Positions 1 to 12,108 of a DNA stretch of 64,000 bases are shown here, in pieces. The number at the start of each line of letters is the position of its first letter. Positions within the stretch are counted from its first letter, which is position 1. The notes under the pieces were generated by a model, which saw nothing but the letters and a program-made list of their open reading frames with translations, was not told the DNA's origin and ran no database searches. The translations under genes were made by a program, and so were the position numbers. Origin of the DNA: Parietaria judaica (lineage: Eukaryota > Streptophyta > Magnoliopsida > Rosales > Urticaceae); NCBI GenBank assembly GCA_954871525.1, contig OX940863.1:41154501-41218500 (forward strand), written 5' to 3'.

Positions 1-1829
1 TTTAGTTTCGGTTTGATTTTAAGAAATCTAACACCGGAACCATGTTCTTGGAGCTTATTAGAGTTTGTTGGTGGTGCCACGTCGCCCTCGCCGCCGTCGA
101 CCGCCGCCGCCGGTCGCCGTCCCTATTTTCCGATCTCAAAATTTATTGAGGGGTTTTGAAGCCCTCGACGAGGAGATTGAAAGCCCTCGATCGGAATCGT
201 CATCGGACTCTCGGTAAGCCCGAATTTCCTTGACCTAGTTTCTGAATTTAGATGATAAAATTAGGTGTGTTCTGGGCCTTGATTGATGAAATTGACTTCG
301 CCAATGCGTTTAGAACAGTCGAATTAAGCTAGGGGAAGTGTTAAATTGTCGAATTAATGCCCGTTTTGTTGCCTCTTTTCGCGTGCCTGACGAGAATTCG
401 GCCCGGGTTTGATTTTAGTGTATCGGGTTTTCAATTGACAATTTGAATTCCAATCTTAGTAGTATTTGACTTATGGATAGTATCGGTGTTATAGCTGGCA
501 CGGATAGTCGTCCCGTGGTCGCCTCGAAGACCGTGCTGCCCGAACTGCCCGTTTTGACTAGTTCAACAGATCCCGAAGTCTCAAATCATCAATCTCAGGG
601 CCAAGAAGAACCCACATCTTTGACTAGCTAGTCGATCGGTCAAAGTTTCCACGGATTGAGGTAGGGTCTATTACCTTTTATCGCTATTTAAAATGAACGT
701 AGAAACCAACTAATTAATTAAGATTGAACCGGATAGGTTAATGATCAATGAAATGATTTGTTGATTAATAAAATTAATGTTATGATTGTCGTCGCTTGAT
801 AGCGAGGCAGAGAACCAGGTATGGTTTGATATTCGTTATTATATTTATGTTTATGGTTACGTCGGGATGACGTATAATGATGTTGGTACCCGCTTCGGGC
901 GGATGATGATTATTATGATATGGTACCTGCTTCGGGCGGATGATGTGTATGTTGATATGGTACCCGCTTCGGGCGGATGAGCTGCTGACGAGCAGCTGGC
1001 TGCTGCGCAGTTGGCCGGACATGGACATGGATATGGATATGATTGGACCCAAAAGTCAACATTTCGACCCATGGCGGACTGGCCGTCTTTGGTGGTGATT
1101 AGGATCTCGAGTCGAGGGCGAGTTACGGTTAGGGACTTCTAGTTCACCTGTGCTCGTACCTTGAGGACTCGATGGGATATAGTGGAGAAAAGGCGCGAGC
1201 TGACTCGGCATGGACCACCGAAATGATTTGACTTTTGTGGAGTATATTTATTTATTTATTTATTTATTTATTTTATTTTTGGAATGATAAAATGATGCAA
1301 TTATGATTAAATGGTTTATGATGACGTTTAATTTTATTTAATTGAAATTTGACTAATAAAGGTACGGTAAAGAGAATCGGTAATAGGTTCCCTACTGAGC
1401 GTGTGGTGCTCACCCCTTCCATATACATTTTTTTTCCTTCCAGTTACTGGTGGTGATCAGTATCAGACTCCGGACGAGGAGTAGTTTAAGTTAGGAGGTC
1501 GACGTGTTGATTAGGTTAACCGTACCTCTAGTGTTCGTCGAGGCGAATCCCGCTTTTTGGGTTGATCTTTTATTCCGACTTGTAATGGATTATATTAAGG
1601 ATATTTGTGATGGTGATACTTTATATTGTCGTTTTATGGTGTTGTATAAACTGTGGTCGTTGATGTTGTATTGTCGTTTTAAGTCTCATGGGCAAAAGTT
1701 ATGTGTTTGTTGATGTGGACGTTGAATATTCAACGGTATCGTTTAAATGATGATGTGTCATTGACCGGTCCAAGTTTGAAAAGTCTTCATTTTTTCGTAT
1801 TCTACTAACCCCCATCTAGGGGCGTTATA
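1..1829 (+). mobile_element. 5' LTR of Gypsy chromovirus A (left end outside window)
   Basis: This stretch matches the 3' LTR at 8580-10735 almost throughout. Window base 1 corresponds to about base 8914, so some 334 bases of the LTR lie upstream. It ends in GGGGCGTTATA, where the family consensus is GTTACA, and a primer-binding site follows at once. By eye the two LTRs differ at roughly 4 percent of positions, including a 4-bp deletion in the 3' copy. The LTR carries a 37-bp tandem repeat at 885-985, a 7-bp-stem hairpin at 980-997 and a TTTA microsatellite near 1246-1275. Short open frames inside it are by-products of these repeats and are not genes. Confidence 0.93.
885..997. repeat. 37-bp tandem repeat plus hairpin inside the A-family LTR
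   Basis: Three copies of a unit beginning GGTACCCGCTTCGGGCGGAT start at 885, 922 and 959. They are followed by the inverted repeat AGCTGCT-GACG-AGCAGCT at 980-997. The array recurs in every LTR of the family: near 6719-6815, 9798-9895 and, shortened to two units, 40645-40700. Confidence 0.9.
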
Positions 1830-1832
1830 GTT

Positions 1833-1844
1833 TGGTATCAGAGC
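1833..1844 (+). other. Primer-binding site of element A (tRNA-iMet type)
   Basis: TGGTATCAGAGC, complementary to the 3' end of plant initiator tRNA-Met, lies three bases after the LTR end. This position and sequence define the start of the internal region and the + orientation of the element. Confidence 0.92.
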
Positions 1845-1969
1845 CTAGGTTACGGCACCTAGGGTACAACACCATAAAGCTATTTATTTTGTTCATGTTC
1901 TTTGGTCGTGTTTTGTTTTGTATCACCATCCATAATCCTGACACTTTAATCTTTTTACAGTTGATCAAC

Positions 1970-3745
1970 ATGGTACGGAATTCTCGAAATACCCCTGATG
2001 CGCGTCCCGCGTTTGATTTTGAGCAGATGGCTGCTGCTTTCCAAGCGATACAACAAGCGTCACAACCACGTGATCCTGCTGCTAGAAAGAGGAGAACCTT
2101 TGCAGAGTTCATGAATCAATCCCCTCCGAAGTTTGAAGGATTCCCTGATCCTGCCATTGCTGAGAGATGGTTGGAGTTGGTTGAGAAGAAGTTTGAGGTG
2201 CTTGACATTCCGACCGAATACCGTGTTAATTTCGCCACTTATCTTTTTGAGGGCCCAGCGGCCCAATGGTGGAAGATGTACCAGGAAGACACCGGGGTGA
2301 ATGAACCGACATGGTCAGACTTTGTTTCTGCATTCTTGGTGTAATATGTTCCTGAGGACTACCGTTTGGGAAAGATTTATGAGTTCTCGCAGCTGACTCA
2401 GGGGAGTATGACAGTGGCCGAGTATCAGGCAAAGTTTGTCGAGCTGTCGCGCTATAACCCGGATGCCGTGACTAACCCTGCAGCTAGAATATTTAAGTTC
2501 CGACAGGGACTTCAAACACGGATTCGTGAGACCTTGGCTCCATTGCGGTTTTCTGATTTCTCAGAACTTGTCATTTCTGCGAAGAACACTGAAGCAGAGC
2601 AAAATCGTAATTATCAGGCAAGACAAAGAGGCTTCGAGACGAGAGACAGGAAAACAGACAAGAAAGCCAAGAGTTACAGTCAAGGTTCCTATAGTAGCGG
2701 ATCGAGCGCTAGTTCGGGTTCTGGTTCATCTGGCAGTCAGAGATACTCGCCTTATGGTACTTGTCACCTTTGCGGGCAGCCAGGCCATTACAAACGCGAT
2801 TGTCCGTTTTCACAGCAACAGTTCCAACCGCAGATATCTCACACCCAACCTATTGGGAACCAGAGTTTCTACTCGCCAGGTGGTGCGAATCAGAATCGTC
2901 CTTTGTCAAACCAGAGTCCGATACCTAACCAGTCGATGGGATTTCAGCCTCGAGGTTTTGCTCCACAGAGACCTCAAGGATTTGGGTTTCCTTCGGGTCA
3001 TACTTCACCGGTCGCTGCACCTTCGTCAGACAGTCACAATAATTTTCGCCCTCAAGTGAGTGGTGGCTTAGGCAAATGGCAGAATAGAAGTGGCAGAGCA
3101 CAGTCGAGCAAAAACAAATGGAAAGGAAAATCATATGCCGTTACGGGTGTCGAGGCCCAGGGGAAAGAAGTCATCGACGGTATGATTCTTGTTTCTAATT
3201 GTTTATCTCGTGTATTGTTTGATACGGGGGCATCACATTCTTTTATATCGGTGGATCTCGCGTCATCTTTGGGGCTAGATATCGAGGAATGCACTGTTCC
3301 GTTAGAGTTGTCTACTCCTATAGGGGGAGTTTCGGAGGTTTCAGTGATTTGCAGGTCATGTAAGCTCGTCATCGAGGAGGGAAAATTCACAGCAGATTTG
3401 CTAATTCTTCCTATGACCGAGTTTGATGTAATATTTGGGATGGATTGGTTGTCTAAGTATCGTGCTATAGTGGATTGCTACAGGAGACGTGTCACCCTCA
3501 GAAAGAAAGATGGAAAAGTTATCGAATATCATGCCAAAGGTGGAATATGGCCCCATAATCATATCTTGAAATATCTTCGTGAAGAAAAGAGGAATCTTGA
3601 AAGGTCGGGAGTTAATTGTGCTATTGAAGATGTAGGGCAGAGTGTCTTAAACCCGTACACCCCCGTAGTACAGGAATTTGACGATGTGTTTCCATCGGAG
3701 CTTCCGGGACTTCCTCCGGAACGTGAGATTGAGTTTGGCATCTCG
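1970..3745 (+). pseudogene. Gag-protease part of Gypsy element A, interrupted
   Basis: The likely start is the ATG at 1970. The N-terminal half is a retrotransposon Gag (PPKFEG, GPAAQWW, then YVPEDYRLGKIYEFSQL and MTVAEYQAKF). A TAA at 2342-2344 interrupts one otherwise continuous frame. A CCHC zinc knuckle (CHLCGQPGHYKRDC) lies at about 2761-2802, after a Ser/Gly-rich stretch, and a Gln/Pro/Ser-rich linker follows. The aspartic protease motif is LFDTGASHSF at about 3215-3244. The frame runs into the pol N-terminus ([22 protein letters not shown]) and is then lost near 3740 to a small deletion and frameshift. Gag would package the RNA and the protease would mature the polyprotein, but this copy cannot make the full product. 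Confidence 0.9.
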
Positions 3746-4563
3746 GAGTTCTCCGATCTCTATGACTCCTTACCGTATGGCTCCAGCAGAATTGGCAGAA
3801 TTGAGGGAGCAATTAGACGACTTGTTAAGTAAAGGGTTGATCAAACAGAGTACATCTCCGTGGGGAGCGCCCGTCCTATTTGCTAAGAAAAGCGATGGTA
3901 GTTTATGCCTTTGTGTCGACTACAGACATCTCAATAAGGTAACGATTAAGAACAAATACCCTTTACCGCGCATTGATGACTTATTCGACCAATTGGGAGG
4001 ATGCAAGTACTTCTCAAAGATAGACTTGCGGTCGGGCTACCACCAGTTGAGGATTCGAGATGCCGACACTCCGAAGACAGCATTCCGTACACGATATGGT
4101 CACTTTGAGTTCACGGTTATGCGTTTTGGTTTAACGAAAGCTCCAGCGGCATTTATGGACTTAATGAATATGATTTTTCGACCATACTTGGATCGATTCG
4201 TTGTTGTCTTCATTGACGACATACTTATCTATTCAAGAACCTTAGAGGAACACGCAGAACATTTGCGGATTGTTTTACAGACTTTGCGGGACCATCGTCT
4301 ATACGTGAAGAAAGAAAAATATGAATTCTGGATGACCGAAGTGAAGTTATTAGGCCACGTGATCTCGCAGGAAGTTATTGCCGTAGACCAGTCAAAGATT
4401 GAAGCTATCTTGAACTGGAGGCAACCAAGAAATGTGGCAGAAGTTCGAAGCTTCCTAGGTCTTGCTGTCTATTACAGGAAGTTCGTGGAGAATTTTTCAA
4501 AAATTGCCGCGCCGCTAAGCAAGCTCACCATAAAAGATGTTCAGTTCAGTTGGGATGATAGAT
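3746..4563 (+). pseudogene. Reverse transcriptase of Gypsy element A
   Basis: This frame is shifted from gag-protease. It opens with [21 protein letters not shown] and carries the plant Ty3/Gypsy RT blocks: [52 protein letters not shown] and the catalytic [10 protein letters not shown] near 4206-4235. The reading frame fails around 4563, where RNase H coding continues one frame over. The domain is full length in content, but no continuous polyprotein is possible. Confidence 0.92.
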
Positions 4564-5010
4564 GTGAAGTCTTTTTCAGAGTTGAAACGACGATTGACGA
4601 GTGCTCCTGTCCTTGTTGTTCCCAATGTAGATGAAGTGTTTACAGTGTATACTGATGCATCTCGAAGTGGACTAGGCTGTGTGCTTATGCAACAAGAGAG
4701 AGTGGTGGCATATGGTTCTAGGAAGTTAAAGTCGCATGAAAAAAACTATCCTACCCACGACTTGGAGCTAGCAGCAGTGATATGCACTCAAAATCTGGCG
4801 TTGTCATCTTTACGGCTCAAGATTTGAGATATTCACCGATCATCAAAGTCTCAAGTATTTGTTCACGCAGAGAGACTTGAATCTACGACAACGAAGATGG
4901 GTGGAGTATATGGAAGATTATGAATTTAGTCTACATTATCACCCAGGAAAAGCAAATGTGGTGGCCGATGCATTGAGTCGGAAGAACCGTGGTTTGGTTG
5001 CTTCTCTGAA
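4564..5010 (+). pseudogene. RNase H of Gypsy element A
   Basis: Typical Ty3/Gypsy RNase H follows RT, in two frames. The first part holds [18 protein letters not shown] and [10 protein letters not shown] frameshift near 4784-4790 is followed by [11 protein letters not shown] and VVADALSR. The Asp, Glu, Asp and Asp expected in the active site are all visible. Lesions separate it from RT upstream and from integrase downstream. Confidence 0.88.
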
Positions 5011-5661
5011 CTTAGAGCCATGGAATAGATCAGTTTCCATTGGCGATTACAATTTAGAATTTCATAGCGACGGGTATAAAGCATGTGCGTATAACGTCAT
5101 AGCCGTTCCATCAATGGTACTCCAAGTTAGACAAAGTCAGTGGAGCGATCAAACGTTACAAGAGGTATGGAATCGATTACAAGCTGGAGAACAACTTGAA
5201 GGATAGAATGTGAGAGTCGATGGATTTTTATTGTACAAAGGAAGGCTTGCGGTAGCTGATGATACTATGTTACGAAGCACCATCTTACATGAAGCACATC
5301 GTTCCAAGTTTGCTATTCACCCAGGGAGTACGAAGATGTACCAGGATCTGAAGAGGCAATATTATTGGTACGGAATGAAGTCGGATGTGGCGATGTTCGT
5401 GAAGAGATGTCCAGTTTGCCAAATGGTCAAAGCAGAGCATCAAAGACCTGGCGGGGAGCTTAGACCACTTGAAATACCTGAGTGGAAATGGGACTGCATC
5501 ACAATGGACTTCGTTTCGGGACGTCCTCGGTCTCGGGGTGGACACGATGCGGCGTGGGTGATCGTTGATAGATTGAAAAAATCAGCCCACTTTATCCCAT
5601 TCGGACAGATTACAAAGTTTCGAAACTTTGTAAACTATATGTGGAAAAGATAGTAAAGCTT
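5011..5661 (+). pseudogene. Integrase of element A, N-terminal and core part
   Basis: The frame has a TAG at 5204-5206 and then the HHCC zinc-binding domain (HEAHRS...HPGSTK...CPVCQMVKAEHQ). The first catalytic Asp is in WDCITMDFVSG, followed by VIVDRLKKSAHFIPF. A frameshift around 5600-5630 moves the meaningful frame to KLYVEKIVKLHG. The gene is then cut after the codon for H and the first bases of G by the solo LTR at 5667. Coding resumes at 7656. Confidence 0.9.
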
Positions 5662-5666
5662 CATGG
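5662..5666. other. Target-site duplication CATGG, left copy
   Basis: CATGG here is repeated at 7651-7655 directly after the solo LTR. It is a perfect 5-bp duplication expected from Gypsy integration. Confidence 0.92.
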
Positions 5667-7650
5667 TGTAAAACCCAATATTATATATATATATTAAAAA
5701 AAAAAAGGTCAAAAAAAGCTCTCGAGAAGGCGAACGTGCTGATAGGCGGATGGCGACCTGACGTGGTGGCGTTTGGCCGGAATAGTCGCCGGAAGGTTCG
5801 GTTTTTAATTCTAGATCTTTTTCATTTGGGTTTGAATTTGAGAAAACTAACACCGGAACCGGGTTCACGAAGGTTAGTAGAGTTTGATGGAGCTGCCACC
5901 TCGCCGTCGCAGTCGCCGGTCGCCGCCGTCGGCCGCCGTCGTCATTTTCCGATATCGAATTTTATTGAGGGGTTTTGAAGCCCTCATCGAGGAGATCGAA
6001 AGCCCTCAATCGGAATTGTCATCGGACTCCCGGTAAGCTCGAATTTCCTTGCCCTAGATTCTGATTTTAGATGATAAAATTAGGTATGTTCTGGGCCTTG
6101 ATTGATGAAATTGACCTCGCCATTGTGTTTAGAATAGTCGAATTAGGCTAGGAGAGGTATCACATTGTCGAATTGATGCCCGTTTTACTGCCTCGTTTTG
6201 CGTGCCCGACGGGAATTCGGCCCGGGTTAAATGTCAGCGTATCGGGTTTTCAATTTACAATTTGAATTCCAATCTTAGTAATATTTGACTTATGGATGGT
6301 ATCGGTGTTATAGTTGGCGCGGATAGTCGTCCCGTGGTCACCTCGAAAACCGTGCTTCCTGAATCACCCGTTATGAATAGTACATCGGATCCCGAAGTCT
6401 CTGATCATCGAAGTCAAGGCCAAGACGAACCCGCATCTTCGACTAGCTAGTCGATCGGTCAAAGTTTCCACAGATCGAGGTAGGGGCTATTACCTTTTCT
6501 CGCTAATTAAAATGAATGTAGAAACCAACGTTATAATGAAGATTGAACCGGATAGGTTAAAAATTGGAATTAATGAAATGAAATGTTATTTTAATCAGAA
6601 GATAAAATTTATGTTATGATTGTCGTCGCTTGATAGCGAGGCAGAGAACCAGGTATGGTTTGATATTCGTTATTATATTTATGCTTATGGTTACGTCGGA
6701 ATGACGTATATTGATGTTGGTACCCGCTTTGGGCGGATGATGATTCTTATGATATGGTACCCGCTTCGGGCGGATGATGATTATTATGATATGGTATCCG
6801 CTTTGGGCGGATGAGCTGCTGACGAGCAGCTGGCTACTGCGCAGTAGGCCGGATATGATTATGGATGTGGATATGATTGGTGACCCAAAAGTCAACGTTT
6901 CGACCCATGGAGAACTGGCCGTCTTTGGTGGTGATTAGGATCCCGAGTCGAGGGCGAGTTACGGTTAGGGATTTCTAGTCCACCTGTGCTCGTGCTTTGA
7001 GGACTCGATGGGATATAGTGGAGAAAAGGCGCGAGCTGACTCGGCATGGACCACCGAAATGATTTGACTTTTGTGGAGTATATTTATTTATTTTTATTAT
7101 TGGAATGATAAAATGATGAAATTATGATTAAATGGTTTATGATGTCATTTAATTTAATTAATTGAAATTTGACTAATAATGGTTCGGTAAAGAGAATTGG
7201 TAATAGGTTCCCTACTGAGCGTGTGGTGCTCATCCCTTCCATATACATCTTTTTCTTTCCAGCTTCAGGTGGTGTTCAGTACCAGACTCCGGACGAGGAA
7301 TAGTTTGATTCAGGAAGTCTACGTGTCGTTTTGCTTACCTAAACCTTTAATGTTCGTCGTGGTGAATTTCATATTTTTAGTTGATCTTTAATTTAGAAAA
7401 TGTAAAGGATTAAATTAAGGATATTTGTGATGGTGGTACTTTGTAATTATCGTTTTATGGTGTTGTATAAACTGTGGTCGTTGATGTTGTATTGTCGTTT
7501 TAAGTCCCATGGGCAAAAGTTATGTATTTGTTGACGTGGACGTTGAATATTCAACGATATCGTTTAAATGATGATGTGTCGTTGACCGGTCCAAGTTTGA
7601 AAAGTCGTTGTTTTGTCTTATCCTACTAACCCCCATTTAGGGGCGTTACA
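5667..7650 (+). mobile_element. Solo LTR of an A-related subfamily inside the integrase of A
   Basis: It starts TGTAAAACCC and ends GGGGCGTTACA, as the 3' LTR of A does. It aligns along its whole length to the other A-type LTRs, with noticeably more differences than the two A LTRs show between each other. It has no internal region on either side and is flanked by CATGG on both sides. This is what recombination between the two LTRs of a complete insertion leaves behind. The A integrase frame reads on directly when the LTR and one TSD copy are ignored. Confidence 0.95.
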
Positions 7651-7655
7651 CATGG

Positions 7656-8499
7656 GGTCCCTGTTTCAATATTTTTGGACCGAGACGCTCGATTCACCTC
7701 CAAGTTCTGGAGAGGATTACAGAAAGAGATGGGAACTGAATTGAGTTTGAGCACAGCTTTTCATCCTCAGACTGATGGACAATCAGAGCGAGTGATTCAG
7801 ATCTTAGAAGACATGCTTCTGGCGTGCGCCTTAGATTTTGGAGGAAAGTAGAAGGAGCAACTACCATTCGTGGAGTTCGCTTACAACAATAGCTTTCAGG
7901 ATAGTATCGGTATGGCACCGTATGAGGCCTTGTATGGTCGACCTTGTCGTTCACCTCTTTGTTGGGCCGAGTATGAAGATCGTATTACTCTCGGTCCTTC
8001 CTACCTCAGAGATACAACAGAAGCGATTAAGCTTATTCGGGAAAGACTCAAGACTGCTCAAAGTCGCCAGAAGAGTTATGCGGATCGAAGACGAAGGCCA
8101 GTGGAATTCATGGTTGGCGACAATGTGTTCCTGAAGGTGACGCCCATGCGTGGTGTTTCCCGTTGCGGAATAAAAGGAAAGTTGGCTCCGCGATACAGAG
8201 GTCCGTTCGAGATAGTTGAAAGAGTCAGGCCACTTGCCTACAGGCTTGATTTACCTCCGCAATTATCTCATGTTCACAATGTGTTTCATGTGTCGATGTT
8301 GAGAAAATATGAACCCGATCCACAACAAATCATTGAGTGGACAGAGATACCTATTCAAGAAAATGCGACGTACGCGGAACACCCACTTCATATTATCGAC
8401 CGTGAAGTCAAAGTTTTTCGTCGACGAGAAATTCCTCTAGTTAAAGTGGTATGGAAAAACCACGACCCTAGAGAGGCAACATGGGAGTTAGAGTCGTAG
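7656..8499 (+). pseudogene. Integrase C-terminal half with chromodomain, element A
   Basis: Coding resumes at [18 protein letters not shown] (second catalytic Asp), then [20 protein letters not shown] (catalytic Glu). A TAG at 7849-7851 interrupts the frame. After it come FVEFAYNNS, MAPYEALYGRPCRSP, GKLAPRYRGPFEI and SHVHNVFHVSMLRKY. The C-terminus (REIPLVKVVWKNHDPREATWELE) is a chromodomain-like tail, which places the element among chromoviruses, resembling the Tekay/Del group. The stop is at 8497-8499. In intact relatives the tail directs integration to heterochromatin. Confidence 0.92.
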
Positions 8500-8564
8500 A
8501 TGATGGAGAAGTACCCCTTTTTGTTCGGGGGTAGTTTCGTTTAAATTTTGAGGACGAAATTTTT

Positions 8565-8576
8565 AAAGGGGTGGAG
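8565..8576 (+). other. Polypurine tract of element A
   Basis: AAAGGGGTGGAG lies a few bases before the 3' LTR, after the GAGGACGAAAT block that is common before the 3' LTR in this group. It would prime plus-strand DNA synthesis. Confidence 0.85.
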
Positions 8577-8579
8577 TAT

Positions 8580-10735
8580 TGTAAAACCGAATATATATAT
8601 ATATATATTATATATTAGACAAAAAAAAAGTGTCAGTAAGGGTTTGAATACCCTCTTTTCCTCCCCCTCTTCTTTTTTCTTCTTTTCTCTCTCTCCTTCC
8701 TCCCGTATCTCTCTCTCTCTCTTCTCGAAATTTCTCCCTCAACCAAATTTCAAAGCTTGATAACTCGGTCACCGGAGCTCCGATCGACAAGATCTTGGTA
8801 CCGTTGGAAATCTCTCGAGGAAGTGAACAAGCTGCAAGGCGGAAGTCGACCGGAGGTGGTGGCGTTTGACCGGAGTGTTCGCCGGAAGGTGCGGGTTTAA
8901 AACTCTAGACCTTTTTAGTTTCGGTTTGATTTTAAGAAATCTAACACCGGAACCATGTTCTTGGAGCTTATTAGAGTTTGTTGGTGGTGCCACCTCGCCG
9001 TCGCCGTCGTCGACCGCAGCCGCCGGTCGCCGTCCCCATTTTCCGATCTCAAAATTAATTGAGGGGTTTTGAAGCCCTCGTCGAGGAGATCGAAAGCCCT
9101 CGATCGGAATCGTCATCGGACTCTCGGTAAGCCCGAATTTCCTTGACCTAGTTTCTGAATTTAGATGATCAAATTAGGTGTGTTCTTTGATTGATGAAAT
9201 TGACTTTGCCATTGCGTTTAGAACAGTCGAATTAAGCTAGGGGAAGTGTTAAATTTTCGAATTAATGCCCGTTTTGCTGCCTCGTTTTGCGTGCCCGACG
9301 GGAATTTGGCCCGGGTTAAATTTTAGTATATCGGGTTTTCAATTGAAAATTTGAATTCCAATCTTACTAGTATTTGACTTATGGATAGTATCGGTGTTAT
9401 AGCTGGCACAGATAGTCGTCCCGTGGTCGCCTCGAAGACCGTGCTGCCCGAACCGCCCGTTTTGACTAGTTCAACAGATCCCGAAGTCTCTAATCATCAA
9501 TCTCAGGGCCAAGACGAACCCACATCTTCGACTAGCTAGTCGATCGGTCAAAGTTTCTACGGATTGAGGTAGGGGCTATTACCTTTTCTCGCTATTCAAA
9601 ATGAACGTAGAAACCAACTAATTAATTAAGATTGAACCGGATACGTTAATGATGGAATTAATGAAATGATTTGTTGATTAATAAAATTAATGTTATGATT
9701 GTCGTCGCTTGATCGTGAGGCAGGGAACCAGGTATGGTTTGATATTCGTTATTATATTTATGTTTATGGTTACGTCGGGATGACGTATATTGATGTTGGT
9801 ACCCGGTTCGGGCGGATGATGATTATTATGATATGGTACCCGCTTCGGGCGGATGATGTGTATGTTTATATGGTACCCGCTTCGGGTGGATGAGCTGCTG
9901 ACGAGCAGCTGGCTACTGCGCAGTTGGCCGAATATGGACATGGATATGGATATGATTGGACCCAAAAGTCAACATTTCGACCTATGGAGAACTAGCCGTC
10001 TTTGGTGGTGATTAGGATCCCGAGTCGAGGGCGAGGTACGGTTAGGGACTTCTAGTCCACCTATGCTCGTACCTTGAGGACTCGATGGGATATAGTGTAG
10101 AAAAGGCGTGGGATGACTCGGCATGGACCACCGAAATGATTTGACTTTTGTGGAGTATATTTATTTATTTATTTATTTTATTATTAGAATGATAAAATGA
10201 TGAAATTATTATTAAATGGTTTATGATGACGTTTAATTTTATTTAATTGAAATTTGACTAATAAAGGTTCGGTAAAGAGAATTGGCAATAGGTTCCCTAC
10301 TGAGCGTGTGGTGCTCACCCCTTCCATATACATTTTTTTTCCCTTCCAGTTACAGGTGGTGATCAGTATCAGACTCCGGACGAGGAGTAGTTTGAGTTAG
10401 GAGGTCGACGTGTTGATTAGCTTAACCGTACCTCTAGTGTTCGTCGAGGTGTATCTCGCTTTTTGGGTTGATCTTTTATTTCAACTTGTAATGGATTAAA
10501 TAAAGGATATTTGTGATGGTGATACATTATATTGTCGTTTTATGGTGTTGTATAAACTGTGGTCGTTGATGTTGTATTGTCGTTTTAAGTCCCATGGGCA
10601 AAAGTTATGTGTTTGTTGACGTGGACGTTGAATATTCAACGGTATCGTTTAAATGATGATGTGTCATTGACCGGTCCAAGTTTGAAAAGTCTTCATTTTG
10701 TCGTATTCTACTAACCCCTATCTAGGGGCGTTACA
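8580..10735 (+). mobile_element. 3' LTR of Gypsy chromovirus A
   Basis: Full-length LTR of 2156 bp from TGTAAAACCG to GGGGCGTTACA, matching 1-1829. It contains a TA-rich start and a pyrimidine-rich stretch near 8640-8740 (CTCTCT runs). The 37-bp repeats lie at about 9798-9895. The following five bases, CCTCG (10736-10740), are the expected right TSD; the left partner is outside the window. Confidence 0.95.
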
Positions 10736-10740
10736 CCTCG

Positions 10741-10849
10741 CATGCACAAGACCCTGACTTAAACTCCACCATAATGCTTCTTCTCCGGCAAAGCGACCGG
10801 GACGGCGTCAGTGAATCAAAGCGCGCCCCGGTGCCACAACGAACGCCCG
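10741..10849. repeat. GC-rich target DNA, segment 1
   Basis: This non-LTR segment is clearly GC-richer than the LTRs around it. It continues, after the solo LTR, at 11314. No credible coding region is visible. Confidence 0.5.
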
Positions 10850-10854
10850 CTCAA

Positions 10855-11308
10855 TGTTGGTGTAGAAACAAAGGAGAGAGAAGTTGAACAGAAACACTCA
10901 ATAAAACTCACGCACTCACTGATAATATAGGATCTTAATTTTGAGAGAGATTGAGAAACTCACTGATAATATACGATCTTAATTTTGAGAGAGATTGAGA
11001 AACGAGAGAGTTTTTGGTGCTGTTCTAAGAGAGCTTGCAGCGTTTTTTGATTTTATTTATAGCCAAAAGAAAAATAACAATAACGGATACATGGTGATCG
11101 TGTCCTATCTTTCAGCCATAATCCCACGTTGAAACTCCACTAATTCAACTACATATCCTAACCCTCTCTCCTAAAGACTAGGACACTTTTGAACGTGTTT
11201 ACTTATTTAATCCAAATAAATAAAAAAGAAAGAAAAGAAACGTATACTAATGCATGCATGCTACGTAAACTAATCATGCATATACTAAGTCTTAGATTAT
11301 TTCCAACA
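10855..11308 (-). mobile_element. 454-bp solo LTR, Copia type
   Basis: It starts TGTTGGTGTAG and ends TTTCCAACA on the + strand. It is flanked by a perfect TSD, CTCAA, at 10850-10854 and 11309-11313. Read on the minus strand it has a TATA-like CTATAAATAAA (around 11057-11067) and ends TACACCAACA, much as the LTR of element D does. A 44-bp unit beginning CACTGATAATATA is duplicated in tandem at about 10917-11003. No primer-binding site or internal sequence remains. Confidence 0.92.
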
Positions 11309-11313
11309 CTCAA

Positions 11314-11742
11314 GATCAGCCCTCTCGCAAAGAAAGCCCACTGCTCCAACCTACTCCGTGCACGACCAGCCCTACGCCATGGGGATACGCAACCGCATCG
11401 CCGGCACCAAATCGAGTCCTCACTGCCATGACCGGAGCGACATCACCCTACCGTCGATCATCTGTCAAAGCTCCGCCCAACGCCGAAAGGCCTCACATGC
11501 AAGATTCTGGCCGAAGCGCCGCCGTGCTCGCTGATAATTCCGGAGCTCCACTGGAGAGCTCAGCGCACGCACCTCCAAGCGACGTTGTGTCTGCGCCGTC
11601 CTGATCCAAGCATTGCCAGCTCCACCGTGAAGCTCAGCTGCTGCTCTAAGCTACGCCGTGCACGACTAGCGCTACGCCGAGGGGATAGGCAACCGCTTTG
11701 CCGGCACCGAATCGGAGTCATCGCCACCATTATCGCAGCAAC
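11314..11742. repeat. Degenerate ~300-bp tandem repeat, GC-rich (target of D)
   Basis: A block at about 11341-11425 (TCCGTGCACGACCAGCCCTA and following) recurs at about 11648-11735 with substitutions, a period near 307 bp. A second block at about 11445-11490 (CCGTCGATCATC) recurs beyond element D at about 39360-39405. The original array is therefore split by D. Open frames are short and lie on both strands. GCAAC at 11738-11742 is the left TSD of D. Confidence 0.65.
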
Positions 11743-12106
11743 TCTTATGTTTCATTTAATCACGTACACTTTGCATGGCTTTTTGCATGGTTTTATTATA
11801 TTTTTAGCTATTTTATTTAAATAAAATATGACATCTGTAATCCTAGTCTTTAGGAAAAAACAGCTTAGTTTTTTGACTTAGTGATCTAACGATCATGTTG
11901 TGATAGTGGGCTAGAAAATAGGCACGTTATTTTTTTTGCTCTGTTTTTTTTGTAATTCAATTTATATTAATGAAAATAAAAAAAAGCTGTATGTTGAAAG
12001 CAGCACCAAAAATTACTTCGTCTCTCTCTCAAAAGAAAATATCGTGTGAGTGAGTTCGTGAGTTTGTTTGAGTGTGGAACGTCATTTTTCATATCCTGTA
12101 CCAACA
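11743..12106 (+). mobile_element. 5' LTR of Copia element D
   Basis: 364 bp, matching 38914-39302. Its first bases are TCTTATG where the 3' copy has TGTTATG, so the terminal TG has mutated. It ends CCTGTACCAACA. GCAAC precedes it and also follows the 3' LTR (39303-39307), fixing both ends of a 27.5-kb unit. The LTR holds a polyadenylation-like AT-rich stretch and a TCTCTCTC run. Confidence 0.94.
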
Positions 12107-12108
12107 AG

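Noticed and set aside
780..1072. Open frames on both strands in the A LTR
   Set aside because: They arise from the 37-bp tandem repeat, recur in every LTR copy with changes, and resemble no protein.
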